9,207 nucleotides of DNA from Acholeplasmataceae bacterium (GTDB taxonomy: Bacteria > Bacillota_I > Bacilli_A > Acholeplasmatales > Acholeplasmataceae), in the NCBI GenBank assembly GCA_012520715.1, contig JAAYNT010000116.1, positions 1 through 9,207 of the forward strand, read 5' to 3'. Of the stretch, positions 1 to 5,546 are shown in pieces. The first letter of the stretch is position 1, and every line of letters starts with the position of its first letter. Under the pieces are notes generated by a model that did no database searches, had not been told where the DNA came from, and saw only the letters and a program-made list of their open reading frames with translations. Position numbers and translations under genes: made by a program.

Positions 1-819
1 ACTTTAGGTGGTGCAGGACATTCAAAAGAAATTATAAAACGCTTAGAAGGCGGTTTTTTATATGCTTTTGATCAAGATGACTTTGCTATTAACTATGCTA
101 CTGATATTTTAAAGGAATACAATAACTATCATTTAATTAAATCTAATTTTAGATACTTACAAAGTGAACTTAATAAATTAGGAGTCACTAAAATAGATGG
201 TATCTTATTTGATTTAGGACTATCATCATTTCAAATTGATGATCGCAAAAGAGGTTTTTCATATTTAGATGATTACAATTTAGATATGAGAATGGACCAA
301 GATAAAAATATTACAGCCAAAGATATATTAAATACTTACTCACTTGATGAGTTAGTAAAAATATTTAGAGATTATGGTGAGGAGAAAAATGCTTATCAAA
401 TCGCTAAAAGAATAGTTGAAAGAAGACCACTTCATAAAACTTCAGATTTAGTAAGTATTACTGATGAGGTTAACTATAAAGTAAAAGGTCATTCAGCTAA
501 AAGAGTATTTCAAGCACTAAGAATTGAAGTTAATGAAGAACTAGACGTGTTAAAAGAAGCACTAGATCAACTAATTGATTTACTTAATACAGGAGGAAGA
601 ATAGTTATAATAACATTCCATTCACTAGAAGATAGGATTGTTAAGCACTTTTTTAAGGAAAACTCTGAAGTTAAAATTATTAAAGGACTACCTATTGAAG
701 TTGAAGATAAACCTCCATTAAAACTAATTAATAGAAAACCAATCTTGCCTTCAAAAGAAGAAATGGAATCTAACTCTAGATCACGTTCTGCCAAACTAAG
801 AATTGCAGAAAAAATATAA
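1..819 (+). CDS. rsmH: 16S rRNA (cytosine1402-N4)-methyltransferase RsmH (MraW), 5' end cut off
   Basis: RsmH uses S-adenosylmethionine to methylate N4 of C1402 in the decoding centre of 16S rRNA; it is cytoplasmic. The reading frame is open from base 1 and gives 272 residues before TAA. The family is usually about 310 residues, so roughly 30-35 N-terminal residues lie upstream of the window. Seen in the fragment: the SAM-binding glycine motif TLGGAGHS (residues 1-8), the acidic residue of the second SAM motif in AFDQD (22-26), the signature DGILFDLGLSS (66-76), LDMRMD (94-99), RIEVNEE (174-180), FHSLEDRIVKHFF (206-218) and the C-terminal SRSAKLRIAEKI. An ATG at 286 is internal and is not the start. 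All signature blocks look intact. In most bacteria rsmH sits in the mraZ-rsmH-fts cluster; here the next gene is a broken ABC permease 20 bases downstream, with no ftsL or penicillin-binding protein gene. Confidence 0.96.
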   Translation, partial: TLGGAGHSKEIIKRLEGGFLYAFDQDDFAINYATDILKEYNNYHLIKSNFRYLQSELNKLGVTKIDGILFDLGLSSFQIDDRKRGFSYLDDYNLDMRMDQDKNITAKDILNTYSLDELVKIFRDYGEEKNAYQIAKRIVERRPLHKTSDLVSITDEVNYKVKGHSAKRVFQALRIEVNEELDVLKEALDQLIDLLNTGGRIVIITFHSLEDRIVKHFFKENSEVKIIKGLPIEVEDKPPLKLINRKPILPSKEEMESNSRSRSAKLRIAEKI

Positions 820-839
820 AATTATTAAAAGGACCAACT

Positions 840-1282
840 ATGTTAAGTTTAAAAATAGCAGTAAGATATATACTAAATAATAAGTTAAGAACACTAGCTA
901 TTTTTCTTACCTTTTAGTTGGTACTTTTATTTATTATATTTACTAATATTTTAAGTTTATAATTCATGAAAAGTATAATCAAATTGGTATTTTAAAGGCA
1001 ATTGGCCTTAAAAATACTAATGTTTATCAAATCTTTTTAATTCAAACTATTTTTATTGGCTTAATTTCTAGTTTATTAGGATTATTAGTTGGATATGGCT
1101 TTGTTAATTTATATGGAATGTTAATAGTTTATCCTGATGGAACACCAATATTTGAGCTCTTATTCCCACTTAGAAACTTTTTAGTTCCATTTACTATGAT
1201 GATAATTATGATTGCAATATCAACAATTGTCTCATCAAGAAAGATTACAAAGCTTTCAGTAATTGAATTAATAAAAATATAA
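840..1282 (+). pseudogene. Internally deleted FtsX/MacB-type ABC transporter permease remnant
   Basis: This is a decayed permease gene. A good ribosome site (AAAAGGA, 827-833) precedes ATG 840. The first frame reads MLSLKIAVRYILNNKLRTL and a hydrophobic start, typical of the N-terminus and first membrane helix of FtsX-like permeases, then stops at TAG 915-917. The same frame continues with a hydrophobic LVLLFIIFTNILSL and stops again at 960-962. From about 947 another frame, open to TAA 1280-1282, gives IIHEKYNQIGILKAIGL followed by two hydrophobic segments and SSRKITKLSVIELIKI. That is the classic C-terminal FtsX domain: the 'E+..IGILKAIG' cytoplasmic motif, the last helices, and the closing '..P.e.L+' motif. 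The large extracytoplasmic domain and several hundred residues expected between the two ends are missing. The best reading is an internal deletion plus a stop and a frameshift. The C-terminal frame has no good ribosome site, so a functional product is unlikely. No ATPase partner is visible. Confidence 0.82.
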
Positions 1283-1284
1283 TA

Positions 1285-1316
1285 AAAAAACCACCATTTT
1301 AATTTGGTGGTTTTTT
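1285..1316. terminator. Bidirectional intrinsic terminator between rsmH/permease remnant and fur
   Basis: A perfect inverted repeat: AAAAAACCACCA (1285-1296), an 8-base loop, then TGGTGGTTTTTT (1305-1316). The A-run and T-run make it a U-tailed hairpin read from either strand. It lies just after the stop of the plus-strand remnant (1282) and just beyond the stop of the convergent fur gene (1327), so it can end both transcripts. Confidence 0.88.
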
Positions 1317-1326
1317 AACAATTAAA

Positions 1327-1758
1327 TTATTCAGTTTCTTTTTTAGATACCCCAACAGTTAATCTAATATAACTAACTTCATATTCAGTGTCATTTTCAA
1401 TGTAGCGACTAATTGAGTCATAAATTCGTTTATTGTTAATTTCAACAATTTGATTATTAGCTTGATCGACTAAATGAATGTGGTTGTCTGCTGTATGCAT
1501 TTTATTATCGATTGCTAATTCATAATAACGTACTTGGTTAATAAATAGTACTACAATTACTTTTTCTTGTAAGAAGAAGTCGATGTTATTATAAATTGAT
1601 GCAACGTTAGTAAATCCTTTTTCAGCTAACCTCATTTGGATTTGTTTAAATGTTAAGTGCTCATCACTTAACACTTCTAAAAGAGCAATCCTACTCTTAG
1701 TTATTCTATATCCTTTTTCTCTTAGTTGCGATAAATAGTTTTCTAAATTTTTCTTCAT
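1327..1758 (-). CDS. Fur-family transcriptional regulator without cysteines
   Basis: Members of this family (Fur, Zur, PerR, Mur) are dimeric winged-helix DNA-binding proteins that sense metal or peroxide. From ATG 1758 the product is 143 residues, the usual family length. The N-terminal winged helix shows REKGYRITKSRIALLEVL (13-30), HLTFKQIQMRL (34-44) and VASIYNNIDFFLQEKVI (52-68), matching the family's 'G.R.T..R..ll..L', 'hlT...i' and 'atvYn.l..l...glv' blocks. The C-terminal dimerisation half keeps YYELA (78-82) and a histidine cluster (H88, H93, H95). It contains no cysteine: the usual 'H.HhhC..C' stretch reads NHIHLVDQAN (92-101), so the structural zinc site is absent. A GTG at 1770 is in frame, but the ribosome site (AAAGGA, 1777-1772) nearly touches it; ATG 1758, 13 bases from that site, is more plausible. 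Metal or peroxide specificity cannot be read from the sequence. It is divergent from the epimerase gene and convergent with rsmH. Confidence 0.85.
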   Translation of the reverse strand: MKKNLENYLSQLREKGYRITKSRIALLEVLSDEHLTFKQIQMRLAEKGFTNVASIYNNIDFFLQEKVIVVLFINQVRYYELAIDNKMHTADNHIHLVDQANNQIVEINNKRIYDSISRYIENDTEYEVSYIRLTVGVSKKETE

Positions 1759-1787
1759 AATTTCAATCACATCCTTTATCTATAATT

Positions 1788-1816
1788 ATTATACAATTTA
1801 TTTATATTAATTTCAA
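1788..1816 (-). promoter_or_regulatory. Sigma-A type promoter of the Fur-family gene
   Basis: On the minus strand there is TTGAAA (-35, 1816-1811), a 17-base spacer, then a consensus TATAAT (-10, 1793-1788). Transcription should start near 1780, giving a leader of about 20 bases that holds the AAAGGA ribosome site before ATG 1758. The match to the sigma-A consensus is very good, though the region is AT-rich. Confidence 0.75.
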
Positions 1817-1830
1817 ATTATTGACTTGCA

Positions 1831-1853
1831 TGATAATAATATGACTATTGTCA
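1831..1853. promoter_or_regulatory. Fur-box-like inverted repeat (candidate operator)
   Basis: The left half TGATAATAATA (1831-1841) and the reverse complement of the right half, TGACAATAGTC (1853-1843), agree at 8 of 11 positions. The outer TGATAAT is the half-site of classical Fur boxes. Inside it lies the exact inverted repeat ATGAC-tatt-GTCAT (1841-1854). It sits about 15 bases upstream of the fur -35 element, where self-regulation by a Fur-family protein would be expected. The half-site spacing is not the canonical 7-1-7, and the region is AT-rich, so this is a candidate only. Confidence 0.4.
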
Positions 1854-1922
1854 TGTTTTTTTATTAAATATAACAATTTAAAATAACAAGTTATTATTTC
1901 GTAAAAATCGAATTAGGATTTA

Positions 1923-1951
1923 TTTACATTACACCTTAAAAGGTGTATAAT
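1923..1951 (+). promoter_or_regulatory. Sigma-A type promoter of the SDR epimerase gene
   Basis: TTTACA (-35, 1923-1928), exactly 17 bases, then consensus TATAAT (-10, 1946-1951). The start point should be near 1958. This makes an in-frame GTG at 1956 impossible or very unlikely as the start codon, because it would fall at or before the mRNA 5' end. The leader would be about 35 bases. Confidence 0.8.
1930..1947. promoter_or_regulatory. Palindromic operator filling the -35/-10 spacer of the epimerase promoter
   Basis: TACACCTT (1930-1937), two bases AA, then AAGGTGTA (1940-1947): a perfect 8-bp inverted repeat that occupies the whole promoter spacer and the first two bases of the -10 element. 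A looser outer pair, ACATT (1926-1930) and AATGT (1949-1953), is offset by one base. A protein bound here would cover RNA polymerase contacts, so a repressor site is the likeliest reading. MerR-type activators also bind spacers, but usually ones of 19-20 bases, and this spacer is 17. Confidence 0.6.
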
Positions 1952-1977
1952 GTAAGTGGATAAGAAAGACTTATCTA

Positions 1978-1984
1978 AAGGAGG
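1978..1984 (+). promoter_or_regulatory. Ribosome binding site that fixes the epimerase start
   Basis: AAGGAGG ends 7 bases before ATG 1992. This strong site selects ATG 1992 over the in-frame GTG at 1956, which has no such site and lies at the predicted mRNA 5' end. Confidence 0.9.
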
Positions 1985-1991
1985 GGAAGTC

Positions 1992-3026
1992 ATGAAAAAA
2001 GTATTAGTCACTGGAGCATCTGGTCATGTAGGAAATGTGTTAGTAAAGGAATTAGACGCTAAAGGTTATGAAGTGTTTTCTTTAGTTATGCCTCATGATA
2101 GAATTGACTATTTAACTCCTTATTCAAAAATATTATATGGTGATATTTTAGACTTTGACGGCTTAGTTTATTTATTTAAGGGAATGGATTATGTTATCCA
2201 TGCGGCTGGATATATCGATATTGGTTCAGGTAACAAAAAACGACTTTATAAAGTCAATGTTAAAGGAACTGAAAATGTCTTAAAAGCTGCTTTTATGTCG
2301 AAAGTAGAAAGAGTTGTTTATACATCAAGTGTTCATGCTCTACCTGCACTAAAGAAAAATCAATTGATTACTGAAATTGATCACTTTGATCCAAAACTTG
2401 TTTTAGGTCATTATGCTAAATCAAAAGCAATCGCAACTCAGTATGCGCTTGATTTTACTAATAATTATGATCTAGATGTAGTTATTACTCATCTTGGATC
2501 TGTAATTGGCGGAAGTGATTATAAGAGATCTTATATGGGAACAGCAGCTAATTTATTCTTGCAAAGAAAACTACCACTCTATATTGACGGTGCATATAAT
2601 TTTATTGATGTAAAAGATACCGCTAATGGCATTATCTTGGCATTAGAAAAGGGTAAAAGAGGCGAGTGTTATTTACTAACAGGTGTTCAAAAAACAATTA
2701 AAGAGTATTTAGATGAAATTGCTGAATGTGCAAGAGTTAAACCAATTAAACACAAAATTAATTATACATTTATTTTAATGATGTCTAAGTTTGCAGAAAT
2801 CTATTACCGCATGGTTAATAAAACACCACTATTAACAACTTATTCAATTAAAGTTTTAAAATCTAACTCAAACTTTTCTAATTTAAAAGCTAAAAAAGAA
2901 CTAGGATTTAAACTACGCCCATTTGAAGAAACTATTTCAGATGTCGTTGATTTTAATTATCAGTTAATAATTGAAGATAAGAAAGCTAAGTTAAGAATTG
3001 GGACAAATGAAAAACTAAATCAATAA
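1992..3026 (+). CDS. NAD(P)-dependent epimerase/dehydratase, extended SDR family
   Basis: The product is 344 residues from ATG 1992. It is a cytoplasmic Rossmann-fold oxidoreductase of the extended short-chain dehydrogenase/reductase family, nearest in style to the dihydroflavonol-reductase / 3-beta-hydroxysteroid-dehydrogenase-like and sugar-epimerase branch. Seen: the dinucleotide-binding motif TGASGHVG (7-14), GDILD (50-54), VIHAAG (68-73) and the active-site set SS (112-113) with YAKSK (Y141, K145). Next come a substrate-binding half including FIDVKDTANGIILALEKG and the closing KKELGFKLRPFEETISDVV. The acidic residue after the second strand that favours NAD over NADP is not obvious. The substrate cannot be assigned: close relatives act on sugars, aldehydes and small carbonyls. 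The gene is alone, with its own promoter (1923-1951) and terminator (3047-3072), and the palindrome in the promoter spacer suggests tight, specific control. No sugar or lipid genes flank it. Confidence 0.88.
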   Translation: MKKVLVTGASGHVGNVLVKELDAKGYEVFSLVMPHDRIDYLTPYSKILYGDILDFDGLVYLFKGMDYVIHAAGYIDIGSGNKKRLYKVNVKGTENVLKAAFMSKVERVVYTSSVHALPALKKNQLITEIDHFDPKLVLGHYAKSKAIATQYALDFTNNYDLDVVITHLGSVIGGSDYKRSYMGTAANLFLQRKLPLYIDGAYNFIDVKDTANGIILALEKGKRGECYLLTGVQKTIKEYLDEIAECARVKPIKHKINYTFILMMSKFAEIYYRMVNKTPLLTTYSIKVLKSNSNFSNLKAKKELGFKLRPFEETISDVVDFNYQLIIEDKKAKLRIGTNEKLNQ

Positions 3027-3046
3027 GTTTATTTAAGTTTAGTTTT

Positions 3047-3072
3047 AAGAGCGGTTTTAATCCGCTCTTTTT
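3047..3072 (+). terminator. Intrinsic terminator after the SDR epimerase gene
   Basis: AAGAGCGG (3047-3054), a 7-base loop, then CCGCTCTT (3062-3069), running into a stretch of five T (3068-3072). It lies 20 bases after the epimerase stop and upstream of the next promoter, so it isolates the two units. Confidence 0.9.
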
Positions 3073-3103
3073 ATATATTTTATGATAATAAATATATAAA
3101 TCA

Positions 3104-3112
3104 TGTTATAAT
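3104..3112 (+). promoter_or_regulatory. Extended -10 promoter of the nadD-nadE-mnmA-recD2 operon
   Basis: TGTTATAAT (3104-3112) is a consensus -10 with the TGn extension. The expected -35 position (about 3083-3089) has no good match, which is normal for extended -10 promoters. The start point near 3119-3120 leaves a leader of only about 13 bases, so the ribosome site GAGGTGA (3121-3127) would lie almost at the mRNA 5' end. There is no room for a leader-RNA regulator. Confidence 0.7.
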
Positions 3113-3132
3113 GCTATTAAGAGGTGATTATT

Positions 3133-3708
3133 GTGATTATTTTATATGGCGGATCATTTAATCCACCAACACTAGCTCATTATGGTGTTGTTAAGTTATT
3201 AAATGAAGTATATAATCCAGATAAAATCATTTTGATGCCAGTTGGTTGTAAATATCCTAAACCAGAACTTGCACCATGTGAAAAAAGATTTGAAATGCTA
3301 ACGTTAATGGCGATTGACTTTTCAAATGTTTTAGTTAGTGATTTTGAACTAACTCAACCATTTGCTGGAACTATTAGAGCATTAGAATACTTAGAAAAAG
3401 AATATAATGCTAAAGTAGCATTAGCAATCGGAGCCGATAACTTAGTTAGTTTACCGACTTGGATTGAAGCCGAAAAACTAATTAAAACATATCAATTAAT
3501 CGTCTTTAATCGCACTCATATTTTATCTCATGATAAAATTAAAGAGTTTGAGCGTGATCACAAAGTAAAACTTGATATTATTGATTATGATTATGAAATA
3601 TCAGCATCTAAAATAAGATCAAATGTTAAAAAAAATAAAAAACATCTCTTGCCATCGGTTTATAAATATATAAAAGAAAATCACTTATATGAAAAGGAGG
3701 CTAAATAA
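3133..3708 (+). CDS. nadD: Nicotinate-nucleotide adenylyltransferase NadD
   Basis: NadD joins nicotinic acid mononucleotide and ATP to give nicotinic acid adenine dinucleotide, the penultimate step of NAD synthesis, in the cytoplasm. The product is 191 residues, the usual size. Seen: the nucleotidyltransferase motif GGSFNPPTLAH (6-16, the (H/T)xGH-like site, here T-L-A-H with H16 kept), the family stretch ALAIGADNLVSLPTW (97-110) and the second ATP-binding motif ISASKIR (156-162). GADNL..LP.W separates it from CoaD. The start is GTG 3133, which follows the ribosome site GAGGTGA (3121-3127) by 5 bases; an earlier in-frame GTG at 3124 lies inside that site. The gene is first in the operon and its stop (TAATG) overlaps the nadE start by one base, so two consecutive NAD-synthesis enzymes are translationally coupled. 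The usual companions obgE, yqeK and rsfS are not present here. Confidence 0.95.
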   Translation: MIILYGGSFNPPTLAHYGVVKLLNEVYNPDKIILMPVGCKYPKPELAPCEKRFEMLTLMAIDFSNVLVSDFELTQPFAGTIRALEYLEKEYNAKVALAIGADNLVSLPTWIEAEKLIKTYQLIVFNRTHILSHDKIKEFERDHKVKLDIIDYDYEISASKIRSNVKKNKKHLLPSVYKYIKENHLYEKEAK

Positions 3709-5546
3709 TGTATCATTTAAATTTTTTAAAAGTTGGAATTGCTACTCCAAGTATTAAAGTTGGAAACTTAGAATATAATGCTAATGAAATTATTACAACT
3801 TTAAATAATTCAAAAGCATCAGTAGTATTATTTCCAGAACTTAATTTAACAAGTTTATATGCAAATGATTTATTTTTGCAACCATCATTTTTAGATGAAG
3901 CTAAAAAACAAGCAAAAAAAATCATTAATAAAACTACATTTAAAGGTCTTTTTACAATTGGAATGCCTCTTTTAGTTAATGAGAGTGTTTTGAGTGTTGT
4001 CTTAGTAGTTTGTGAAAAAGAAGTAATTGGTGTTGTAAATAAAACAACTATCCCACCTCATCAAAAGAAGTATTTTAATATTTATGATCAAAGGGAAATA
4101 CTAGATTTAGAATATATCAAATTATTTGATAAAGAAGTAAGATTTGGATCAAATCTTATCTTTTCACACGAAGATATTAAATTAATGGTTGAAATAGGAG
4201 AAGATAGTAATAATTATTTACCAAATAGTGCACTAAGTGTATTTGAAGGAGTAAATATCGTATTAAATCCTTCAAGCGATAAAGAAATGTTACACTCTGG
4301 AGATGAAAAGCTTCAAAGAGTACTAACGACATCAAAAAGATTAAATCTTGCTTATATATACGCCTCACCTTCTAGTATGGAGTCAACTAGTGAGAATGTA
4401 TACGCTGGAGATATGATTGCGGCAGTTAACGGGGAGTTAATTGATGAAGCATCTAACTTATTTGATAATTTAGATTATTTAGAAGTAGATATTGATTTTA
4501 ACTATATTATTCGTAACCGATTAACAAGCCCAAATCATGATATCATAAGCCATGATAATGATTTTGTTTTATTTAACTTAGAAAAATCAAAAGATTATGA
4601 CTTTGAATATTTAGATACACAACCATTTTTCCAATCAGATGACATATTTGAGTCTTGTAACTCGGTTAATGAGTTATTAATTGCTGCTCTTACTAAGAAG
4701 TTATCATCGCTTCCAAAACACTTACAAAAAGTTGTAATTGGTGTTTCAGGAGGAGCTGATTCAACACTTGCTCTATTAGTTGCTGAGCAGACTTTAGAGC
4801 GCATGGGATTAGATTCAACTAATTTAATTGGTGTATCAATGCCAAGTGTAAATAGTAGTAAAGAAAGCTCTAGAAGAGCAACCGAGTTAATTGAAGGTGT
4901 TAAGGGAACTAAATTAGTAATTCCAATTGATGAACAATTAGAAGTACATCTTAAATCAATTAATCATGATAAAAAAGATGTAACATACGAAAACGCTCAA
5001 GCAAGAATTAGAACTAATATATTAATGGATCTTGCTAATAAGCACGGAGGAATAGTAATTGGACCTAGTGATTTATCAGAAATTGCTCTAGGCTTTACCA
5101 CTTACAGTGGTGATGCCAATAGCATGTACGGAATAAATTCTGGTATTCCAAAAACATTTGTTCTTGCGATGTTAAGATATTTCTCAAGTGAAGTATATAT
5201 TGATCTAAGCAAAGTAATTGGCGAAATCGCAGAAGTTAAACCATCACCAGAACTACTTAAAGGTCAAGTAACAGAAGAGATAATTGGAAGTTATGAAATA
5301 AATGATTTTATTTTATATCATTTTATTAAATCAGGATGGTCAAAAGAAATATTTGAACTAACGATTCCAAAAGCATTCGATATAACAAAAGAAGAGGCAG
5401 AATTATATATAAAACGCTTCTTCAAGCGTTTTTATCAAAACCAATTTAAAAGAATAGTATTACCAGAAGGACCAAATGTCTTAGGATTTAGTCTAAATCC
5501 GAGAAATGGTTTTTCACTGCCAGGAGATAATGAAGTTGACAAGTAA
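3708..5546 (+). CDS. nadE: NAD synthetase NadE, two-domain type with degenerate glutaminase (nitrilase) domain
   Basis: NadE amidates nicotinic acid adenine dinucleotide to NAD using ATP and ammonia. This is the long form (612 residues): an N-terminal carbon-nitrogen hydrolase domain (about 1-275) that normally frees ammonia from glutamine, and a C-terminal PP-loop synthetase domain (about 320-612). The synthetase half looks intact: SGGADS (347-352), QARIRTNILMDLA (431-443), GPSDLSEIALGFTTYSGD (452-469), PKTF (481-484), RFFKRF..NQFKR (570-582). The hydrolase half keeps E44 (FPEL) and K112 (VNKTTIPP), two of the Glu-Lys-Cys triad. The cysteine of the VEICED-type motif is replaced: VEIGED has G164, codon GGA 4197-4199. 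The domain is therefore probably unable to hydrolyse glutamine, and the enzyme probably uses free ammonia or another donor (inference). ATG 3708 has AAGGAGG 7 bases upstream. The end overlaps mnmA by 17 bases. Confidence 0.93.
   Translation: MYHLNFLKVGIATPSIKVGNLEYNANEIITTLNNSKASVVLFPELNLTSLYANDLFLQPSFLDEAKKQAKKIINKTTFKGLFTIGMPLLVNESVLSVVLVVCEKEVIGVVNKTTIPPHQKKYFNIYDQREILDLEYIKLFDKEVRFGSNLIFSHEDIKLMVEIGEDSNNYLPNSALSVFEGVNIVLNPSSDKEMLHSGDEKLQRVLTTSKRLNLAYIYASPSSMESTSENVYAGDMIAAVNGELIDEASNLFDNLDYLEVDIDFNYIIRNRLTSPNHDIISHDNDFVLFNLEKSKDYDFEYLDTQPFFQSDDIFESCNSVNELLIAALTKKLSSLPKHLQKVVIGVSGGADSTLALLVAEQTLERMGLDSTNLIGVSMPSVNSSKESSRRATELIEGVKGTKLVIPIDEQLEVHLKSINHDKKDVTYENAQARIRTNILMDLANKHGGIVIGPSDLSEIALGFTTYSGDANSMYGINSGIPKTFVLAMLRYFSSEVYIDLSKVIGEIAEVKPSPELLKGQVTEEIIGSYEINDFILYHFIKSGWSKEIFELTIPKAFDITKEEAELYIKRFFKRFYQNQFKRIVLPEGPNVLGFSLNPRNGFSLPGDNEVDK
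5411..5433 (+). other. Terminator-like hairpin inside the nadE coding region
   Basis: AAAACGCTT (5411-5419), loop CTTC, then AAGCGTTTT (5424-5432), with a run of five T at 5429-5433. The perfect 9-bp stem and T-run look like an intrinsic terminator, 111 bases before the nadE stop and 96 bases before the mnmA start. It encodes the conserved KRFFKRF stretch of NadE, so the shape may be a by-product of the protein sequence. Confidence 0.45.

Noticed and set aside
36..59. Hairpin AAAACGC...GCGGTTTT followed by a T-run inside rsmH, resembling a terminator
   Set aside because: The stem needs a bulged G and has only three G-C pairs. It encodes ordinary rsmH residues, so it is probably chance.
1821..1851. 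Possible second plus-strand promoter with TTGACT at 1821-1826
   Set aside because: No acceptable -10 lies 16-18 bases downstream (best TATTGT at 19). The promoter at 1923-1951 explains the gene fully.
1882..1912. Further small inverted repeats upstream of the epimerase promoter: AATAAC-aa-GTTATT (1882-1895) and TTCG-N7-CGAA (1898-1912)
   Set aside because: The arms are short (4-6 bases) in very AT-rich DNA, where such repeats are frequent. The resemblance to a Zur-type site is too weak to claim.
1956..1991. N-terminal extension of the epimerase from GTG 1956 (12 extra residues)
   Set aside because: The GTG lies at the predicted transcript start, has no ribosome site, and the extension covers the strong AAGGAGG site of ATG 1992.
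5506..5529. N-terminal extension of MnmA from ATG 5506
   Set aside because: No ribosome site precedes it and the added residues are not family-like; ATG 5530 or TTG 5536 fits better.
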